Shown here piece by piece: positions 33,764 through 42,510 of a DNA stretch of 64,000 bases. The notes below the pieces were generated by a model. It did no database searches and was not told the origin of the DNA. It was given only the letters and a program-made list of their open reading frames with translations. The position numbers were made by a program, and so were the translations under genes. The stretch is taken from NCBI GenBank assembly GCA_014155875.1, contig JACEFZ010027088.1:97001-161000 (forward strand), written 5' to 3'. The DNA comes from Cepaea nemoralis (Eukaryota; Mollusca; Gastropoda; Stylommatophora; Helicidae). The stretch's first letter is position 1. Each line of letters begins with the position of its first letter.

Positions 33764-34051
33764 TTGAAGTGGAAATCAGGTACTCAAGTTATCAAGGCAA
33801 TCATAATGTCTCATTCTTGGTCATTATTACGAAATGTTCACAGTGGAGAGAATATTAAGCAAAGACATTCTCTGTTGCATGGACTTGCATTGGTGTACTG
33901 TCCGGAGCATGCTACATTGTGTGGTCACAGTCTAACAGATATGCTGGTTTCGAAAGCACGAAAGGTTGAGTTGACTTGCGTTGAGCCAAAAACCGACATC
34001 ACTGCACTCAGGTATTCCCATAAGCGCTCAGTCCTTGTCTTCAACAGCTAG
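33764..34051 (+). pseudogene. Possible LINE RNase H fragment
   Basis: The frame has LVYCPEHATLCGHSLTDMLVSKA, which resembles the RNase H C-terminal block (CPGHxGVxGNExAD) of LINEs such as 62199-62801. Only this block is convincing. Confidence 0.4.
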
Positions 34052-34059
34052 CGTGAAGT

Positions 34060-35430
34060 TCCAATGCTAATAGCGCCCGTTGTAGTCTGATTATATGTCT
34101 GTGTTGCTTTACCTCCGAGTGATTACTGCCGACCATATACCCTGATCAACCCCTGCTACTGCATTCTCTCTAGACCATTATAGTCTGTCTGTTCTTCTGC
34201 ATTATTTACATGCTCCCAAAGGACCTTCCACAAAATGCCTGAGCAGGCAGCAAATAACCACTTAATGACACAAAACCAGGAAATCGGTCTGCCTGTTAAT
34301 TTCCAACCACACCAGGTGTCCTGGAGGAAAAATCCAGCGAATGCTCACAACCCGCGACCTTTGAATCGTTGCATACTATTCCACACGAAGCATGCCAGTC
34401 TTTACCTTTGACATCATGCTTCGTGAATCAGTCACAATCACAACCAGCGTACACAGTTTGTTTTCCAGTCAGCAGAAAGCTGCAACAACCCCCTCCACCT
34501 GCATTCTCACACTTGAGATTGTGCTAACATATGCCAAGCTCTTTTGCTTTTGTTATGAATCCCCAGGTAATTTTTTGCGTCTTAACACGGAGCCATTGGT
34601 ATAGATAAATACATGGCCATTACAAAAATAGTAACGAATTAATTGCAGAATTTCTACATCCGTAGCGCATTATGGCACCTCCCTACACCGGCGGCTCAAT
34701 ATGAATCTCTATACGGCACTCTGACCCACTCCTTGCCTCTACCAATCTTCTCAAGTGTGCACACGTATCTGATGGTATCTTCTGTCTGAGCCATCCATGA
34801 TCTTCGTCTACCAGTCTGTGGCAAAGCGCCAAAGGTTAGAACACTCTTCATGGACAAGTCAGCCATACTGAAGACTATCTATGAACGACTAATAGTTACA
34901 GACACAATACCAGATGAAGCAAAACATTCAAGGATGCTGGAATTAGGAGTGAAGTGTAGGCATGGTAGGGAAAGACGCATGAGAGGATGCAGTTGACGTG
35001 TTTACACTCAGTGTATCAATGGGACGATTAGCATATTTACTATGCGACATTTGCTGCGGGAAACCGAGCATCTTCGCTGTTGCCCGGAATGGTATGATGT
35101 GTGTTGAATCAGTCAATCAAGTAATCAATCACATGTGTGCATCTTTAAAACAATCATTAAAAGAATGCAAAATAAAGTGAAGAAACAATGATTGTGGCCC
35201 AGACGAAAGAGGAGCAACATTAATTTGTTACCGCCAGTTTGAATTCCCATCATTATCACCATCGATTTTGTAGACATGCGCTGCCATTATTTGGGGACAG
35301 TCGGTTCAAAGCCTTGTGTGTCTATAACTTTCAATTTCTACATTTTCCGTTGTATCTATTGATCTCTATTTCGTGTCTAACCATGACTGCCGGCCAATGA
35401 CTATGGACTTTTTCATCATATTATTTTAAG
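34060..35430. other. No recognisable gene
   Basis: Short frames only. Nothing on either strand could be assigned. Confidence 0.45.
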
Positions 35431-35437
35431 ATCTTTG

Positions 35438-35868
35438 GCCTAGGGGATAGTAACACGCGCAATTTGAGAATGTCTCGACATACCCAGTTGAGGGTTTGAA
35501 ATCAGCCGCAGCGGATTTGAATCTGACCGCTTTGTGAGGATGTTCATGGTGTGAGACGTCAGCCGTCCAGAAAGCAATGGTAAATTACTGAAGTAAAATT
35601 GCCTAGTAAACTGCCAAGTGCCGGTTTCCGTGTCTAATGGCTTGCGACCGCGATTTGTGAGACAGCTTACCTGCGTTCGAAACACAGCTGCGACCGATTT
35701 GGCCGCAGACCGCGTAGCGCTGGATCTTAACGTGTTGGCATGGCTACCAGTCGTTCAGAAAGCAATGGCAAACTACTGAAAGTAAACTTGCCAAGACATC
35801 AACACCAGTAAACTGCTGGTGTTGACAGCGATATCCTGCGAATAGGATATGCAAATAAAAAAATTAAA
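35438..35868 (+). repeat. Two adjacent SINE copies sharing the S1 core
   Basis: The first (35438-35625) has a TGGCCTAGGGGAT A-box-like start, GGGTTTGAAATC and the core AGAAAGCAATGG; the second (35640-35868) has TGCGTTCGAAAC, the same core, and the tail GATATCCTGCGAATAGGATATG. The heads differ while the core and tail are the same. Confidence 0.65.
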
Positions 35869-35946
35869 AAAACAGTAGGTGTACTTTGGGACTTTGGGGC
35901 CAAAAGGGGGGTGGTGGTGGAGGGGAGCCAAAAGAGAGCCCCCTAG

Positions 35947-36213
35947 GGACCCAGCCCCGGGGCCCCGCCCTCCAAGGCTCCGGGGCGCACACAAACACGA
36001 TTTAGAGTATCATCTGCAGATATAGAGCACGTATGGGATATGGAGACCAATCAGTGGCTACGATTGAAACCAACACGCCAGCGTGTGCGATGTTGGAGGA
36101 ATGCCCTAGGAGAGTGGACTCACTACCACCCCCCAGAAGTTTGGTGCAATTACCGAAGAGAGAGCGGGTCGCGTAGGGGACGTCGTCATATTATAATGCA
36201 TCACCGCAAGTGA
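35947..36213 (+). other. Trp/Arg-rich open stretch at the edge of the viral element
   Basis: An open frame without a convincing start (an ATG lies at 36043) reads SSADIEHVWDMETNQWLRL and later TRQRVRCWRNALGEW, CNYRRESGSRRGRR, ending at 36211. It shows non-random composition (five Trp) and lies just outside the Cys-rich gene cluster, so it may be the remnant of another viral gene. I do not recognise it. Confidence 0.3.
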
Positions 36214-36334
36214 ACCCGAGTGTAATCCATAGGATGGAAACCCACGGGTGTGAGTGGCCTGAGGATAGCGCAAAAATCGCCGGGGTTTTCCGAGCACAAG
36301 CAACCACTAGAGAACAATACTATTAGAGTTCAAT

Positions 36335-36559
36335 ATGAACCAGAGGACCATCTTCTATACCAAGATGAAGAGTTGTGCATGGCTGAAGCTCGGTACCCTA
36401 CGGTGTGAGCGCACATGCCATGAGCTCTATTGTGTCCAACATATACGAGTGGAGTGTATGCTCTGCAAGGTTGGCAACAGAAGACCCATCTGTGGACAAT
36501 GCACGAAAAAGCTACAGAAAATGATTCGAGAATTAGAGGGGATGACACCCCACACATAG
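36335..36559 (+). CDS. Small Cys/His-rich protein A (viral element)
   Basis: 74 codons from ATG. Cys and His pattern: CERTCHELYCVQH, then CMLCKV and CGQC. The first cluster fits C..C..C-x2-H, the second is a CxxC...CxxC pair, so two zinc sites are likely. It resembles proteins B and C in spacing although overall identity is low. Function unknown; DNA/RNA binding or host-factor recruitment are both possible. Confidence 0.5.
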   Translation: MNQRTIFYTKMKSCAWLKLGTLRCERTCHELYCVQHIRVECMLCKVGNRRPICGQCTKKLQKMIRELEGMTPHT

Positions 36560-36833
36560 CATGTCTACATGCCAGTGGTTTAAGAGTCCTACAACCTTCT
36601 GATAGAAGCCCTCGAGGAGGCGCTTTTGCGACTGTCATCTCCGGATAATAGAACGCCACAGCAAAAGAATAGGTGGGGGAACCATAATCATGCATACACC
36701 TTGGGGCTGGAGGTCTTTAGGAACTCCACCAGACTGTTTAGACACAATCGCCGAGGAGTGCTAGGTACCGCGCAAGCGAAAAAATGTGTCTCGTGTGTCA
36801 ATTTGAAGAAGACTGGGATAGTGTAGACCAATC

Positions 36834-37106
36834 ATGGAGCATTGCGCACGGCGTATCTGTGGCCGCTATAAAGTGAGTGATATGCCATGCAACAACACGT
36901 GGTTCTGCGACATACATAGGACCCTTTTTGCTATAGGACAAGGCTACACAACATGTCTGATCTGTGGTTGGGACATCCTACAACCCGGCGACATATGCAA
37001 GCTGTGTCATCAACAAATATTAGATCGTCTCAACGTTTTGGACGCATACACCGAAATGAAAGCGTCCATGATCGAGGCCGCTGATAAAGGTGCGCAGACT
37101 TTCTGA
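36834..37106 (+). CDS. Small Cys/His-rich protein B (viral element)
   Basis: 90 codons. Motifs: MEHCARRICG, then NNTWFCDIHRTLF, CLICGWDILQPGDICKLC, followed by a helical tail (QQILDRLNVLDAYTEM). The FC-x2-H-x3-LF and CxxC-x(n)-P-x-D-x-C-x2-C words are shared with protein C, showing the two are paralogues. It ends 8 bases into a stem-loop (37098-37130) that is repeated after gene C. No database identity is claimed. Confidence 0.6.
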   Translation: MEHCARRICGRYKVSDMPCNNTWFCDIHRTLFAIGQGYTTCLICGWDILQPGDICKLCHQQILDRLNVLDAYTEMKASMIEAADKGAQTF

Positions 37107-37130
37107 CTGGTGGGGATGAAGTCATAAAGT
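37098..37130. terminator. Stem-loop 1 after gene B
   Basis: ACTTTCTGACT pairs with AGTCATAAAGT (10 of 11) around the loop GGTGGGGATGA. The same loop and stem recur at 37661-37693, and a T-rich stretch follows. The position at gene ends suggests a 3'-end or RNA-processing signal. Confidence 0.5.
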
Positions 37131-37322
37131 TCCTTTTTTAGTGACCCCCAGCGCCCAGTGTCGTCCCAACTTCCGCATTCCAAAGTCACAAACTTGTGTA
37201 GCTGGATTTACAATGCCGCTAGAAGTGCCAGCGTTGTCCCGCCGCGCGCAGCACTTCGTGTGTGGCACGCAGTGCCGACCGCATCGCTTCGAATATTAGA
37301 GAATAGCAACTCAAACTAAAAA

Positions 37323-37620
37323 ATGAACAACTGTAGGTGGCTTGTGAGTCCTGCACCCTCTGCTCGGTATGAGAATAGGTGCCGACGTGTGTACTGCTAT
37401 AAGCATACCAAACTATTCAAAAAGGGTAGGGACACATTCTGGTGTGTGATATGTAACACAGAAACGAAGCAACCACGTGATGTGTGCCACACATGTGACC
37501 GCGAACTAGTAGAACGATATGAGGCTGTGATAAAGGATTTGCCATAGGTTGAAAACGATCCCTTCTTCATGGAGAAATTCATCGATGTGAAAGAGGCGAT
37601 GAAAAAAAGAGCGCGCTAGG
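37323..37620 (+). CDS. Small Cys/His-rich protein C (viral element)
   Basis: The frame is open for 74 codons to a TAG at 37545, and continues open in the same frame for 23 more codons (VENDPFFMEKFIDVKEAMKK) to a second TAG at 37618. Motifs: NRCRRVYCYKHTKLF, CVICNTETKQPRDVCHTC, then a helical tail RELVERYEAVI. The spacing matches protein B. The internal TAG may be a mutation in a fossil gene, or the protein may simply end there. Overlap with the opposite-strand membrane gene is by convergence. Confidence 0.6.
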
Positions 37621-38166
37621 GGCATAACCGCTTAGCGGGCTACTGCTGCCTAGCGGGCAGGCTTTTCTGACTGGTGGGGTGAAGTCAGAAAGCTTTGTTT
37701 TCATGTGCAAGTCGGCAGAGATTTTGCGCCGAATTTCAGCCTGCAGTTGTCGAAATTTCACTGATTCATTCAGAATTAATTTAAATTCAGCATCAGAAAT
37801 TTCATGGTCCTGCAAGGCAGCCGAGACAAGATCGGAGATTGTTGAAAGTTTAGATTCAGCGAAAATCCTGATTTCGTCATGCTTCTTGGCTTTAAGCGCA
37901 CATCTGTGAGCCGCCAACTTGCCGGTTGCCCCCAATAGCCCGCAAACGAGAGCGCCTATCTCTAGACCGAAGACGACTGGGACTGCAATGGCAGTTGACA
38001 GAAGCCCCACGCTCACCGTAAGCAGCACTGTATCAATCCCATCTAAGACATTCACAACCCGGTGGTACTTCTTATACAACAGAGACCGTTTTTCATGCTA
38101 AGCCTCCAAGCTCTTCTGTAGTCTGGTGATCTCTTGAAGGCGGAAGGCTTGGTCGGGCACCATCAT
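37579..38166 (-). CDS. Membrane protein with helical tail (viral element)
   Basis: The intended start is probably the ATG at 38164-38166, four bases after the fibre stop; an in-frame TAG at 38098-38100 separates the first 22 codons (EITRLQKSLEA) from the rest. Then come two hydrophobic segments (TVLLTVSVGLLSTAIAVPVV and GALVCGLLGATG), a basic stretch, and an amphipathic part with KLSTISDLVSAALQDHEISD and EFKLILNESVKF. Proteins of this layout are frequent in animal Polintons, always without a known function. The final ~25 codons run across stem-loop 2 and are probably not native. Confidence 0.65.
37661..37693. terminator. Stem-loop 2 between convergent viral genes
   Basis: GCTTTTCTGACT pairs with AGTCAGAAAGC (one bulged base) around the loop GGTGGGGTGA. 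It sits 40 bases beyond gene C and inside the 3' end of the minus-strand membrane gene. Two TAGCGGGC direct repeats precede it (37633-37656). Confidence 0.55.
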
Positions 38167-38169
38167 ATA

Positions 38170-39541
38170 CTAGCCACGAGTACCAATATTTTCAGCCTGA
38201 GAGTATATGGTTTGAATACTCCTCAGTGAAAGGTCTTGTAGTATAAAAAGCTTGATAAAATGAATCCAAGGCGAAATCTTAACATTTCCCAAACCGACGG
38301 TTTCTTCATTTAATTTTACCGAAACCGCGGGATCTGTCCAATATAGCACTACGTTTTTACCACCACCAGTAGCTCCCCCAAACATTGGCAAAAACACATC
38401 CTTTCCATCTTTACCGAAAGTAATAACAATCCAGAGCACTGCCGAACTCTTTTTAACCTTTACCTCAATCCCCGGCATAACCTCCCCCAATTTGTAAAGG
38501 GTCCCCCTGTAAGAAGGAGTTTGACAAATATAGCGGTTCCGGGGGAAAGGCAAGAGATATAAGGGGGGTGGGGCTCGTAACCCACCACCAGACCCAGGCT
38601 TTGAACGGCCTCTCCTCCTTTAAGACATAAAACACCCTCAACATAGGCAATATGTACACTATCACCTTCCACAGCACAAAGTATACAGGGTAGTGTTCCC
38701 TGGTTTGATAGATAGTCAAATTTTCTACCAGCCCACCCAATATAGAGATTTTTAAACTCAAACCATAGCTCCCAGTCGGGAAGTTCGAACCGAGCGTCCA
38801 TATACTCCCTCACAGTCTCTTTAGCCGCCTCGGAATGGTTTGCAAGCTTACCATATTATGTCTTTGCCGCGCTCATCTACATATTTTTTTAGTGGCCGCC
38901 TCATTATCCTCCGTAGGGTTCGGAAGGCTAGTGATATGGTTACCACGCATGTCGAGGATACCTGTCAAGGTTCCCCAAGCAAGTTGAAGATAATCTTCCA
39001 AACTTGTATCAACATATGCCTTTGTAGCCATACCTTGGGTGCGCTCATCTATCACTAGCTTAACACCTGCATCCACATAAACCTTCGTAGCCGCCCCCTG
39101 ATCTGTTGTTGGATCTGCTAAATTTGTGATGAGGTGTTTTTGCATATCAAGATCCCCAGACAAGGCACCACCACCAAGTTTAAGATAGGGGAGCTCGCCA
39201 ATAGAGTCCCTAATTACCTTATCCTGTTGCTTAGTACTCTCTTCCACCTTCTGCTTTATGGAAGCCTCCAGCTGAGCTTTATCTGCATCAACCTTCGTCT
39301 GTATCTCCTGAGCACGCAGAATCACCATCTTCCTCAAGAGCCGCTGCACCTCCCCATCACGAAAATCAACATACTTTTTAGTGGTCGCATCTTGCTCCCC
39401 AGAAGGTTCCCCCACATTAGTGAGGCGAAACCCGCCCATGGATAGTATAACTTGTAAAGTGTCCCCATATTTGCGCACGAGCCCAGCCCGGCTAAGCTGG
39501 ACAACAGTCCCAGCCTCTCCGCCGCACTTTATAACAGACAT
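38170..39541 (-). CDS. Fibre-like protein with tail-fibre repeats (broken)
   Basis: Starts two bases after the protease stop. Residues 1-60 and 120-220 contain three shaft-type repeats of the kind seen in phage tail fibres: MGGFRLTNVG..TTKKYVD, LDMQKHLITNLADP..AATKVYVD and LDMRGNHITSLPNP..AATKK, separated by a coiled coil (residues ~80-115). The frame is lost in a run of seven A (38884-38890) and again about 30 bases later. The C-terminal half (38170-38813, in two further frames that switch near 38470-38550) has no repeat and may be a globular head. It would form the attachment spike; as assembled it cannot be made whole. Confidence 0.65.
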
Positions 39542-39543
39542 GG

Positions 39544-40052
39544 TTATAGCATACGCAGTATAATGTCTTCAAATTGCTGCCCACCCGTCAGCCCACGAAG
39601 CACATGAAGACATAAATGGCCACAGATCACATCGTCTGCCCTCTGCAGCTGAAAAGTCTGGGTGCGCACGGGGCACCCTAGATAATTCAGGATCTCCTGG
39701 GGCGGGTCAAGCCCAAAACTTACGAAGTAAATCGCCAGAGGCTCCGCCCTGTAATAAGCCACCCAGTGGGTCCCCTCACCCTCTGATGAGTCTAGACTGA
39801 CTATCCCACACTTCGGATTGTGTAGAGCTGCTGGTAGATTATCGCGCATAAACACACTGCGGAAGTGGGGTATATCATTAGCCGCCTTCTCAATATCGAA
39901 GTTGCTTAATGCTTCTTTTTTTTTCCCATCCCGTTACCTCTAGAGAGGTACACACCTTTTCCAGCTTTATCAAGAAGTTTGATCGCAGGACCATAAATAG
40001 GATGGCTCCCCAAAATATCCTGTAACACAGGCGGCAAACCCCGACCCTCCAT
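39544..40052 (-). CDS. Adenain-like cysteine protease (broken)
   Basis: Role in the family: maturation cleavage of capsid precursors. An N-terminal part from the ATG at 40050-40052 (48 codons, stop at 39906) is followed, one base out of frame across a run of nine A (39916-39924), by the protease proper, open from 39915 to 39544. The catalytic His lies in EGTHWVAYY and the Cys in DVICGHLCLHVLRGL, both at C5-family positions. The acidic member, expected in the YFxSFG segment, is Val here (IYFVSFGLDPP), so activity is doubtful even ignoring the frameshift. It is packed between the pX-like gene and the fibre. Confidence 0.8.
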
Positions 40053-40055
40053 TGC

Positions 40056-40412
40056 TCAGTTATGGCGAGCCTGATCAACTGCCTGAGCCACACCAGCAGC
40101 GCCACCCATCAAGACCCCCAATCCACCCAGCCAGGGGAGTGCCTTAGCCAAGAGGTGGATCACAGCCCCCAATGCGGGGAAAAACCCACCCACTTTAACC
40201 ATCTTCTTAATCTGACTCTTAGAGAAGGTCAGCTCAGCCCCAGAACCCACAGCCACATTCTTCTTAATGTGGTTAATCTGACGCTGGGTCAGGCCGACAT
40301 TATCAGCACCATGCAGCTGCCCCACGCCCAGACGTAGGGTGGCACCAGTGCCGTCTTTCGCTGCCTTGACCAACGTCACTTTCTGCCCCGGAGAGAGGCT
40401 CAACCCATACAA
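40056..40412 (-). CDS. pX-like small virion protein (viral element)
   Basis: 118 codons, intact. The N-terminal half has two related halves: LSPGQKVTLVKAAKDGTGAT..LRLGVGQL and LTQRQINHIKKNVAVGSGAE..LTFSKSQI, a duplicated motif known from Polinton/adintovirus proteins compared with adenovirus pX. The C-terminal 45 residues are hydrophobic and Gly-rich (GGFFPALGAVIHLLAKALPW) and could be a membrane segment. Its stop lies three bases before the protease start. Confidence 0.7.
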   Translation of the reverse strand: MYGLSLSPGQKVTLVKAAKDGTGATLRLGVGQLHGADNVGLTQRQINHIKKNVAVGSGAELTFSKSQIKKMVKVGGFFPALGAVIHLLAKALPWLGGLGVLMGGAAGVAQAVDQARHN

Positions 40413-40449
40413 TGTCAGCGCCTTAGTTATCTCAGTATATCTCTAGTGT

Positions 40450-41742
40450 TTAATTCAAGACTGTAGTAAACTTCCTGTCATCAGAGGCTAAGACCAGAGA
40501 CTTATCTGCGATGATCACAGCGAAAGCCTTGGTGTCTGCAGGCACAGAAACATCGAACTCCACCTTGAGGGTGATAGCTTGAACAGCATTCTTAATGGCT
40601 TCAGACTGGGCTCGCAAATCAATAACATGTATGGGGTAGAGGGCAATAAAATCCATAGGATTCACCAGGTTGGACGACTCCCGACCGGTAATACCATAGA
40701 ACGCCTCCTTGAAGTGTGCAAATGCTTTGTAGGCCCGAGAGGTTCTATAATCAGCGACGTCGATATTCAGGTCCACGAGGGGATAGCGCGCGCTGTTGAT
40801 CAGGGCATGAATATTCTTCACCCGCACATGATCAAATACGGCACTATTCTTCGTCTGGTCGTTTTCGTGATTAGTTTGAAAAGCCACTAGAATCCACCGA
40901 GGTTTCTCTGTTAGGTATTTAACCCCCAACTGCCAGGAAGTGGATTGCGGCACCGCCAAGCTATCACACTGTAAGGCGCGGAAAGCCACAGGCACCCTAA
41001 CTTTATTCTCTATCAGTACCCTGAGCAAGCTCATATAGCTCAGAGAGGGTATAACGTGAGGCATCATCCAGGCGATCTTGGACAGGTCGATTCTACCCAC
41101 AGGCGCCGCAGCCGCACGAAGGATGGCATGAGCATCGTTCTGACGGTCTAACAGTAGGGATTGCTTCACACCATAGAGCACCTTTTCATAATCATTGCAA
41201 AACCCAAAGAAATATTTGAGTGGAACACAGAAACTGAACTTGCCCGGAGTTGTAGGTTTATTCATAATGATAAGCCGCCGCCTTTCCCAACCCGAATTCC
41301 CCTCCACTGCATCCCCCTCTCCAGAGTCCTTATGCCAACACATATTGAGACCTTCACCCCAAGCAAAGTCCTCCCCACATGACAAAAGGATCATCATGGT
41401 GGTGGCCTGCCCTGGATATGACACATCATCGATGGTGTTGTTGTTAAGCTGGTAACGCATTTTGCCGAAGATGAACGCGACAGCATTGTTAACCAAAGCC
41501 ACCTGACCATCCGCATCATAGGGAGCATCTCCGACCGCATTGAGCCGGCTTTCTACTAGAAGATAGCTCTTGGAGGGGTGTGTGAAGGCATCCTGAGCGT
41601 GTATATCAATCTGGATAGTGGTATTCTGGTTGAGGGCAGCTGGGGTCTTAGACTCATACTCCCGATACTCAAAGGAGTCAATACCTTCATCGACATGCAC
41701 AGGCTCGGTAATTTCAAGCATGGAAGTGCGGAGCTCCTCCAT
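40450..41742 (-). CDS. Hexon-like major capsid protein (intact)
   Basis: The start chosen (ATG 41740-41742, MEELRTSMLEITEPVH) gives 430 residues and begins eight bases after the preceding stop; an upstream ATG at 41805 would overlap that gene by 56 bases. Diagnostic blocks: NQNTTIQIDIHAQDAFTH, LVNNAVAFIFGKMRYQLNN, FSFCVPLKYFFGFC, DYEKVLYGVKQSLLLDRQ, DAHAILR and PLVDLNIDVADYRTSRAY. This is the double-jelly-roll capsid family of Polintons/adintoviruses, which builds the icosahedral shell. There is no internal stop, in contrast to its neighbours. Length is within the range usual for the family. Confidence 0.85.
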   Translation of the reverse strand: MEELRTSMLEITEPVHVDEGIDSFEYREYESKTPAALNQNTTIQIDIHAQDAFTHPSKSYLLVESRLNAVGDAPYDADGQVALVNNAVAFIFGKMRYQLNNNTIDDVSYPGQATTMMILLSCGEDFAWGEGLNMCWHKDSGEGDAVEGNSGWERRRLIIMNKPTTPGKFSFCVPLKYFFGFCNDYEKVLYGVKQSLLLDRQNDAHAILRAAAAPVGRIDLSKIAWMMPHVIPSLSYMSLLRVLIENKVRVPVAFRALQCDSLAVPQSTSWQLGVKYLTEKPRWILVAFQTNHENDQTKNSAVFDHVRVKNIHALINSARYPLVDLNIDVADYRTSRAYKAFAHFKEAFYGITGRESSNLVNPMDFIALYPIHVIDLRAQSEAIKNAVQAITLKVEFDVSVPADTKAFAVIIADKSLVLASDDRKFTTVLN

Positions 41743-41749
41743 GGTGATA

Positions 41750-42193
41750 TTATAAACATCTAGACTTATCTCTAATTGTCTTGAAACCTCCACCTCGGCT
41801 GGCAATGTCCAGCGACTCCAGACTGGGCCGGACGGTCGGCTGGACGTCCGGCTGGACGGTCGGCTGGGCTGTGGGTTTGACGACTGGCAGGGCTGCGAGC
41901 TGCTTCAAGACCTCAGTGCTCTTAGCTGTGAGTTCTCTTTTCAGTTGGGGAAGCAAAGGCTTGAGGGCGTCCACCAACATTTTTGCGGCTGCACATGCAG
42001 AAGCTACAGACTCCGTCGTCTTGGCCACATTCCTAACCAAGGGGCTGCCAACAAATTTGGCAACTTTACTGACAGCACCAGGTATCGCTTTAGCACCTGA
42101 AGAGACCAGACTTCCAACCGCCCGAGCTGCCGAGCCCAACCAATCGAACATCCCCCCAGCCGCCCGCACACGTCGCCGTCGGAAAACGTACAT
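41750..42193 (-). CDS. Small basic core/membrane-lytic-like protein (viral element)
   Basis: Open to 42208, but the ATG at 42191-42193 directly after the penton stop is the likelier start. It opens MYVFRRRRVRAAGGMFDWLG (basic, then an amphipathic helix AARAVGSLVSSGAKAIPGAV), followed by AAKMLVDALKPLLPQLKREL and a repeat-like linker PTAQPTVQPDVQPTVRPS. The layout recalls the adenovirus protein VI type of small internal capsid protein with an amphipathic helix used in membrane disruption. Placement next to hexon fits. The Pro/Gln/Thr/Val stretch would be flexible. Confidence 0.6.
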   Translation of the reverse strand: MYVFRRRRVRAAGGMFDWLGSAARAVGSLVSSGAKAIPGAVSKVAKFVGSPLVRNVAKTTESVASACAAAKMLVDALKPLLPQLKRELTAKSTEVLKQLAALPVVKPTAQPTVQPDVQPTVRPSLESLDIASRGGGFKTIRDKSRCL

Positions 42194-42195
42194 GG

Positions 42196-42510
42196 TTACA
42201 CACTGCATATATGTAGCCGTATAGTTATTTGCTCGCCTCTAAAGTTTAATTGTGCACCATCTTGGTCAGTCAACCAGACGCGGATTCTGTGTATACTGCC
42301 AGCTTGGGTGATGGGGAGGTAGACAGCAGTTCTGGGAGACTCTAAGATCATATAGCCGGGGCACACGTTGTGGAAGAACGAGTAGATTGTGGGGTGTTAG
42401 CCCCCACCGAGGTAAGACCCACTCACCACATTGCAATTAACCAGAATGCTATTCACATGGAAGATGTCTATTGGTTTCTCCCCTTCTTTATAGCCCTTAG
42501 TCACCTACAC
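42196..42510 (-). pseudogene. Penton-like minor capsid protein, C-terminal fragment
   Basis: Not a single open frame: an in-frame TAA lies at 42397-42399. Visible blocks on the minus strand are EKPIDIFHVNSILVNCNVV and GSYLGGG before the stop, SFFHNVCPGYMILESPR and YLPITQAG after it, then VWLTDQDGAQLNFRGEQITI and RLHI before the final stop at 42196-42198. These are the closing strands of the Polinton/adintovirus penton-like single-jelly-roll capsid protein. Upstream sequence is replaced by CA-rich minisatellite DNA, so most of the gene is missing. Confidence 0.75.

Larger units (their letters stand above)
36000..42510. mobile_element. Truncated Polinton/adintovirus-like element (virion module)
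   Basis: Ten or so compact genes in two converging blocks: minus-strand virion genes (penton end, core-like, hexon, pX-like, protease, fibre, membrane protein) and plus-strand small Cys/His-rich genes. Neighbouring minus-strand genes are separated by 2-38 bases or overlap, unlike the host DNA around them. The combination of hexon, penton, adenain-like protease and pX/VI-like proteins points to the Polinton/adintovirus/adenovirus lineage. PolB, integrase, FtsK-type ATPase and terminal inverted repeats are not found. The right side is cut at a CA-rich minisatellite near 42510; the left limit is between 35870 and 36330. Confidence 0.85.

Noticed and set aside
36106..36695. Minus-strand frames opposite Cys-rich gene A
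   Set aside because: Shadows; the Cys/His spacing is only meaningful on the plus strand.
41781..42224. 147-codon plus-strand frame opposite the viral core-like gene
   Set aside because: Mirror frame of a GC-rich coding gene; the minus-strand reading fits the gene order and known motifs.
36000..42510. A full, replication-competent virus
   Set aside because: No PolB, integrase, ATPase or terminal repeats in the window, several broken genes and a truncated penton.
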